Part shown: positions 34,207 through 37,052 of the stretch, piece after piece | Layout of the letters: each line of letters starts with the position of its first letter | Position numbering within the stretch: position 1 is the stretch's first letter | Assembly: GCA_028344675.1 (NCBI GenBank) | Contig: JAOMBT010000008.1 | Coordinates: 1 to 37,052 of the forward strand | Source of the DNA: Acidimicrobiaceae bacterium | GTDB lineage: Bacteria > Actinomycetota > Acidimicrobiia > Actinomarinales > Actinomarinaceae | Length of the DNA stretch: 37,052 nucleotides | Direction: 5' to 3' | The notes under the pieces: model-generated | What the model was told of the DNA's origin: nothing | Databases searched by the model: none | The model's input: only the letters and a program-made list of their open reading frames with translations | Program-made: the position numbers and the translations under genes

Positions 34207-35506
34207 ACAATATAAAGAAGTTTTCATATTAGGTATAGGTGGCTCGGGCATGAGTTCTATTGCTAAATATTTAAAACAAAGAGGAGCTCTTGTAAAAGGA
34301 TATGATCAAAGGACCTCGTATATAACTAATTTATTAGAAAATGATGGAGTCAGAACATATCAAGACATGGATAATAAGATTTATAACAAAGATGTTCTTT
34401 ATGTTATTTCAAGTGCTTTTAAAATTGAAGATACTTTTTTAAAAAACTATAAAACAAAAGAAAATGTTATGACAAGACCAAAATTTTTAGATTTACTCTC
34501 AAAAGAAGTAGATATAATTGGAATAACAGGTTCTCACGGAAAAACCTCTACCACTGCATTAATTGCTCATATATTTCATTTTAACAATAAAAATGTCTCT
34601 TACATCTATGGAGGTGTAAACAGTTTTGGAAATATAGGAGGACATTTTGGAGATGAAAATTATCCTTTGGTACTAGAAACTGATGAAGCTTTTAATACCT
34701 TTGAAAACATAGAGATAGATAATTTATTAGTGACAAATATTGATAATGATCATTTGGACTATTATGGGAATTTTTTCAATCTTGTCAAAGCTTTTAATGA
34801 AGTTATCAACAAAGTTAAGCACACTGTTGTGATTAATAACGATGATGATAATTTGAATAAAATTCAAAATGATAATTTACTTACTTATGGAGAAAATGAT
34901 GAGGTAGATATAAAAATTATTGAACCAAATGTTATTTCTTATCAAGGCAATAACTATAAAGTAGATTCCGTTTTAATTGGAAAACACTATCTTTCAAACA
35001 TCGCTGGTGCAATTGCTATTTGTGGATTGTATGAACTTTCTATATCAGAAATACTTGAAGCTATTTCTACGTTCTCAGGAGTCAAAAGAAGGATGGAATA
35101 CATTGGAACCTATAATAACGTAAAATTCTACGATGACTACGGGCACCACCCAACAGAGATTAAAGCTACTATTACTGCGTTAAAAAATAAAACATCTGGA
35201 AAATTATTCGTAATTTTTCAGCCTCATAGATTTTCCAGAACTCGTGATAACTTTCAACATTTACAAGAGAGTTTAAAGGATGCAGATTTTGCAGTAGTAA
35301 CCGATATATACTCTGCAGGTGAAGAACCAATTCCCGGAATAAGTAGTAAAAATTTTAAAGGTGAAAATATTAAATATATAAAGTCTCTTAGATCAGTTCC
35401 TATTTATATTAAAGACAACATAACAAGTGAAGACAATGTCCTTACTCTTGGTGCAGGTGATGTTACCTTATTAGGTCCACAGATACTAAAATACTTACAT
35501 GATTAA
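34193..35506 (+). CDS. murC: UDP-MurNAc:L-alanine ligase MurC
   Basis: MurC adds L-alanine to UDP-MurNAc, the first stem residue. The 437-residue protein has the N-terminal loop GIGGSGMS (14-21), the ATP loop GSHGKTS (113-119), the substrate and metal segment VLETDEAFNTF, DHLDYYGNF, and the C-terminal domain with DDYGHHPTEIKATI and FQPHRFSRTRD. All key motifs are present and the length is close to normal. It overlaps murG by 14 nt and murB by 8 nt. Confidence 0.96.
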   Translation: MKLIKQYKEVFILGIGGSGMSSIAKYLKQRGALVKGYDQRTSYITNLLENDGVRTYQDMDNKIYNKDVLYVISSAFKIEDTFLKNYKTKENVMTRPKFLDLLSKEVDIIGITGSHGKTSTTALIAHIFHFNNKNVSYIYGGVNSFGNIGGHFGDENYPLVLETDEAFNTFENIEIDNLLVTNIDNDHLDYYGNFFNLVKAFNEVINKVKHTVVINNDDDNLNKIQNDNLLTYGENDEVDIKIIEPNVISYQGNNYKVDSVLIGKHYLSNIAGAIAICGLYELSISEILEAISTFSGVKRRMEYIGTYNNVKFYDDYGHHPTEIKATITALKNKTSGKLFVIFQPHRFSRTRDNFQHLQESLKDADFAVVTDIYSAGEEPIPGISSKNFKGENIKYIKSLRSVPIYIKDNITSEDNVLTLGAGDVTLLGPQILKYLHD

Positions 35507-36359
35507 GACTTCAGCTGTACTCAAAAAGAATACAACCTACAGATTCGGTGGTGTCTGTAATGATTTTTATACATTAATTGATAAAACTGAATTAGATATG
35601 ATTAAAAACTTAGACTTTAATAAAGATTTTTTTATATTAGGGAAAGGTTCGAATGTAGTTTTTTCAGATTGTAAATATGATGGAATAGTTATTCAAAATA
35701 AAATGGAAAATATAGATTTTGATTTTTCTAATGAATCTGTAAATGTAGATGCTGGCGTTTACTTACCAAACTTATCACGATATTTAAAAGATATAGAAAG
35801 AACTGGAGGGGAGTACTTACTTGGTATTCCAGGTACAGTAGGCGGAGCAATAAGGATGAATGCTGGTTGTTATGGTTATGAATTTATGGATTGTGTAAAT
35901 TTCATAACTTACTTTGATACAGTTGATAAGACAATTAAAAATATTACAAGGGAAAATATAAAATATAGTTATAGAAACACAGAAATTAAAAATGCAATCA
36001 TTCTGTCAGCAAATTTAAGTTTTATAAAAGAAGATCCAATAAAGATTCAAAATAAGATGACAGAATATTCACAACATAGAAAAAATACACAACCTTCAGC
36101 AATATATAATGCTGGAAGTGTTTTTAAAAATGGTAACGATTATTTTGCTGCTGAGCTGATAGAACAGTCCGGACTTAAAGGTTATGAAATTGATGGTGTA
36201 AAAGTAAGTGAGAAACATTCTAATTTTTTTGTAGCTTCAAAGGATGCTAAATCAAAATCTTTATATAAATTAGTTAAATTTGTAAAAGAAGAAGTCCACA
36301 ATAAGTATGGTGTTCTTCTAAATGAAGAAATTATATTTATAGGGGATTTTCTTGATTAA
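35499..36359 (+). CDS. murB: UDP-N-acetylenolpyruvoylglucosamine reductase MurB
   Basis: MurB reduces UDP-GlcNAc-enolpyruvate to UDP-MurNAc with NADPH and FAD. The 286-residue protein begins with NTTYRFGGVC, then has the FAD loop GKGSNVVFSD, the IPGTVGGAIRMNAGCYG block, the Arg in SYRNTEI, the catalytic Ser in AGSVFKN, and a C-terminal conserved Glu in LNEEIIFIG. It is the type II (short) form. Its stop overlaps the TTG start of ftsQ by 8 nt. murA is not in the window. Confidence 0.95.
   Translation: MIKTSAVLKKNTTYRFGGVCNDFYTLIDKTELDMIKNLDFNKDFFILGKGSNVVFSDCKYDGIVIQNKMENIDFDFSNESVNVDAGVYLPNLSRYLKDIERTGGEYLLGIPGTVGGAIRMNAGCYGYEFMDCVNFITYFDTVDKTIKNITRENIKYSYRNTEIKNAIILSANLSFIKEDPIKIQNKMTEYSQHRKNTQPSAIYNAGSVFKNGNDYFAAELIEQSGLKGYEIDGVKVSEKHSNFFVASKDAKSKSLYKLVKFVKEEVHNKYGVLLNEEIIFIGDFLD
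36341..36346 (+). promoter_or_regulatory. Shine-Dalgarno site fixing the TTG start of ftsQ
   Basis: AGGGGA within the end of murB stands 5 nt before TTG at 36352. It supports the non-ATG start that overlaps the murB stop codon by 8 nt. Confidence 0.7.
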
Positions 36360-37047
36360 AGACTATTCACAATTAGAACAAATTAGTTTTAGAACCTTTT
36401 TAGCTTTTTCATTACTTATTCTTGTATTTTTAATACCGTCTTTATTTATATTTTCACAATCTTATAGAGTCAAAGATATTGAAGTTCAGGGTTCCTTATC
36501 TATTAATGAGTATCACTTTAGCCAGTTTTACAACACTTCTATTTGGGCCATAGGAGAAAATTCGTTTGAAAGCATTTATACATTAGATAAAACTATTGAA
36601 AAAATTGAATTAACAAAAGAATTACCAAACAAATTGACAATTAAAATTGATCATTATTTACAAGTTGCAAAAATTACAGATTTAAGAGGCTCAGCGCCTA
36701 TAGAAAAAATACTTTATAAAAATTTACTTTATAAAAATACAGAATTAAATAATGAAGTAATCAATGTGACTATTTCAAATGGACCTGTAGATGATGGATT
36801 TAATGGAGAACTTGTAACTCTAGCTATGACTTTAATAAACTTTAAAATCGATATATCAAAAATTACTTTAACACTTAATGGCGCATCCTTAACTGGTGAA
36901 TATGAGGGTATCGTTATTGACTTTCTAAAACCTTTGGATTTAGCAACAAAAGGTTCGGCAATAGGAGAGCTTCTGGAAAAAGGTAACTGTACTGGTGAAG
37001 TAACTTTTGTTTCTAAGGAATCATTTATAACAAGTTGTAAAATCTAA
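36352..37047 (+). CDS. ftsQ: FtsQ/DivIB-type division protein
   Basis: The 231-residue bitopic protein has a cytoplasmic N-terminus of about 15 residues, a membrane helix (about 16-35), and a POTRA domain opening with YRVKDIEVQGSLSINEYHF, followed by the beta domain with LPNKLTIKIDHYLQVAKI. FtsQ connects FtsL and its partner to the rest of the divisome. Weak sequence conservation is normal. The start is TTG with a good ribosome site. The stop is 5 nt before the window end, and ftsA/ftsZ would be expected beyond it. Confidence 0.88.
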   Translation: MIKDYSQLEQISFRTFLAFSLLILVFLIPSLFIFSQSYRVKDIEVQGSLSINEYHFSQFYNTSIWAIGENSFESIYTLDKTIEKIELTKELPNKLTIKIDHYLQVAKITDLRGSAPIEKILYKNLLYKNTELNNEVINVTISNGPVDDGFNGELVTLAMTLINFKIDISKITLTLNGASLTGEYEGIVIDFLKPLDLATKGSAIGELLEKGNCTGEVTFVSKESFITSCKI

Positions 37048-37052
37048 ATATA

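Overview
The window is a strongly AT-rich, gene-dense piece of bacterial chromosome. It reads best as a streamlined marine actinobacterium, close to the low-GC Candidatus Actinomarinales / Acidimicrobiia type. The lineage evidence is a DUF3040 membrane protein upstream of mraZ, a fused DEDDh-exonuclease/GIY-YIG protein of the actinobacterial kind, a structured leader before rsmH like the actinobacterial mraW RNA motif, and apparently leaderless promoters. Almost all neighbouring genes overlap by 1-20 nt or abut. There is no gene-free stretch above about 155 nt. No rRNA, tRNA, IS element, phage gene or CRISPR array was seen. The taxonomic call is inference.

Region A (1-13922, minus strand) is one unbroken head-to-tail array of 16 genes plus a leader peptide. 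It starts with branched-chain amino acid synthesis (ilvB-ilvN-ilvC-leuA-leuB). It continues through a nitroreductase, a SpoU-type RNA methyltransferase and the DEDDh/GIY-YIG nuclease. It ends in a System I cytochrome c maturation cluster (ccmA-ccmB-ccmC-ccmE-ccmF-ccmH-TPR protein) and a lipoprotein cut by the window edge. The array is preceded by a 16-codon Leu/Val/Ile-rich leader peptide and an intrinsic terminator, a ribosome-mediated attenuator. No internal gap exceeds 9 nt, so attenuation could influence the whole 13.8 kb.

Region B (13952-22459, plus strand) diverges from A: queG, ilvD, a metallophosphoesterase, a ROK kinase lacking the zinc motif, a short luciferase-like protein, an AlaC-like aminotransferase, a GT-C-like membrane protein and threonine aldolase. 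IlvB/IlvN, IlvC and IlvD give the common Ile/Val pathway, and LeuA and LeuB two leucine steps. leuC, leuD and ilvE are not in the window.

Region C (22444-24943) holds two small membrane proteins, a histidine phosphatase, DUF3040, a MerR-type regulator and an HNH protein.

Region D (24958-37047, plus strand) is the division and cell wall (dcw) cluster: mraZ, rsmH, ftsL, ftsI, murE, mraY, murD, ftsW, murG, murC, murB, ftsQ. A clear promoter carries tandem 10-nt MraZ-type boxes, and a long stem-loop lies between mraZ and rsmH. murF is missing from its usual place between murE and mraY.
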